A stretch of DNA of 64,000 bases. Source: Lingula anatina (Eukaryota; Brachiopoda; Lingulata; Lingulida; Lingulidae). The notes below the pieces were generated by a model. The model saw only the letters and a program-made list of their open reading frames with translations. It made no database searches and was not told the origin of the DNA. Position 1 is the first letter of the stretch; every line of letters begins with the position of its first letter. The stretch is taken from the NCBI RefSeq assembly GCF_001039355.2, contig NW_019776044.1:62001-126000 (forward strand), written 5' to 3'. Of the stretch, positions 1 through 64,000 are shown piece after piece. The position numbers and the translations under genes are program-made.

Positions 1-62754
<62,754 letters not shown>

Positions 62755-64000
62755 GTCGCTGGATCCCTCACGGTCGTCAGATATCTGTTATCTTGTCGTA
62801 ATAGTATTACAATCAGTGTTTTAGGCAATAAGCATCCTTGTGTTGCATCGTCATGTTTAAAAACACAATACCAATACGAAAAACACAATGGGCAGAGGAT
62901 CTGATATATGAAGAATAGGAGGCATGCATAAAACAGCTAGGTTCCAAGAGCACTAACCAACACTAACACACAGTTTTCACAGCCAGTACACTGTTTATAA
63001 CACATGATCACCTAGGCCGACTACCCTTATTTACTCTTGGGGGGTAGGAGGGAGGAAAAGGGAACCAAAATCCAGCTCGGATCTGGCCTTGTTTGCTGAA
63101 GCTTAACTCAAGAATGCAGAGCGTGGCCCGAACACTAATGTTTAAGCAAATACAATGACTGATCAACCAACAGGGTGAATTTTTGTTGTAAAAATCCTGC
63201 TATCTGTCTCCCCTTTTCTGAAGTCCAAATCATTTCAGATTCTTGAAGTCAGTGAGAGTAGATGGGAGGTGAAGCAACCTCTGGCTCTGTTAATGTATAG
63301 CTTACTCCAAATATGGCATCTGCCTTGCTGCAGCTGTTGTAATATATACCAGGTGAGAGGCGGGATGGTTATACAGGTGAAGGACTGCAGGAAAACCAAA
63401 GCAAAGTCTAGTCCAGAGAGAGAGAGAGGTAGAGAGAGAGTGTGTTGGGTCGAGGAGGCCAGGAGGCCGTGTGTGAGATATTGTACAAGAACATGGAATC
63501 CATATGTAAACAATTTATTCCTGGATTCATTTACCAAAACTGCTTCTGGTCTGAGTAGAAAGATGCTTTGAGCATATGTATTATAAAGATAGTGGAGAGA
63601 GATCTGTGTCAGTCTGTCTAGCCTTGATAATCAACCATCTGTGCCCAGTGATTAGCTTAGAAACAGACTAATTACTTGAAATATATGGAAAATATATACC
63701 TTCCAGTTCACTTGGCAACAGATCATTACTTCTTTGTGGTTCTTTTATTGAATAGAATTTCAGCAATATTTCTTATTCGTAGAAATCTAGGTCCTTTTCA
63801 ACTTTTTGTTTCTCCAGAAATATCTATCAAAACATTAAATAGTCAAAAACTTACATTCCCTTTTTGTCTTTATCATCAAAATCCTATAATTTATATGTTT
63901 AATTTCATAACAGACAGACATAATTCCACATAAGAATGGACTCTACAGTAAAGTTTGCCTTACAAAGCCTACACAAGCACTACACTGTGGCTCTCAAGAT
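62755..64000 (-). promoter_or_regulatory. 5' UTR and upstream region of the gene
   Basis: GC content rises directly upstream of the ATG (about 62755-62785), consistent with 5' UTR. A possible acceptor (aacag) at about 62786 would mean an upstream noncoding exon, but its pyrimidine tract is poor. A GA-rich stretch lies at about 63415-63440. I found no TATA box or muscle factor site that I can defend, so the transcription start is not located. Confidence 0.4.

Noticed and set aside
63235-63571. Open frames on both strands upstream of exon 1
   Set aside because: The coding potential looks random and includes a GA-repeat-derived RERERGRER stretch; no homology recognised.

Overview
The window lies inside one very large, intron-rich, minus-strand muscle gene of an invertebrate bilaterian animal. 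Introns are AT-rich, exons are GC-richer with standard GT-AG borders, and microsatellites are frequent. I cannot fix the phylum from sequence alone. The separate-gene arrangement known in vertebrates is absent, so a vertebrate is unlikely. The 5' end of the gene is at the right (start codon at 62754-62752) and the gene runs off the left edge at base 1.

I could thread 76 coding exons (E1 at the right to E76 at the left), and every splice junction keeps the reading phase. Together they give about 16.3 kb of continuous coding sequence, roughly 5,420 codons, with neither the stop codon nor the 3' end in the window.

Layout from 5' to 3' (right to left): (1) 62.75-40.4 kb, E1-E19, a region of about 1,150 residues of spectrin-type helical repeats. 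It matches the vertebrate CCDC141 protein segment by segment, from its first residues to its last spectrin repeat. (2) 40.6-34.7 kb, E19-E27, six Ig (I-set) domains with no direct counterpart at the vertebrate titin N-terminus. (3) 34.4-22.1 kb, E28-E41, Ig domains colinear with vertebrate titin Z1, Z2, Z3 and the following Z-disc Ig domains, with matching linkers. (4) 21.7-13.2 kb, E42-E52, eleven consecutive candidate exons of length divisible by three, all in phase 2. They encode disordered, proline- or acid-rich sequence, SP-type decamer repeats and a duplicated tyrosine-rich module. (5) 12.4-10.3 kb, E53-E58, two Ig domains and linkers colinear with vertebrate proximal I-band titin. (6) 10.2-1 kb, E59-E76, eight further complete Ig domains, helical linkers, a PEVK-like Glu/Pro/Val/Lys segment and the first part of another Ig.

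The product is best described as a titin (connectin/Sallimus-type) giant sarcomere protein with a CCDC141-type spectrin N-terminus. In vertebrates, CCDC141 and TTN are separate neighbouring genes in the same orientation, as I recall. Here they appear to be one transcription unit, which is the main observation of this window. Further points are a probable mutually exclusive exon pair inside a spectrin repeat, the large cassette-exon block, long UG repeats beside a 5' splice site, and a 219-base duplication around a single N that looks like an assembly error. I saw no other protein-coding gene, tRNA or rRNA.
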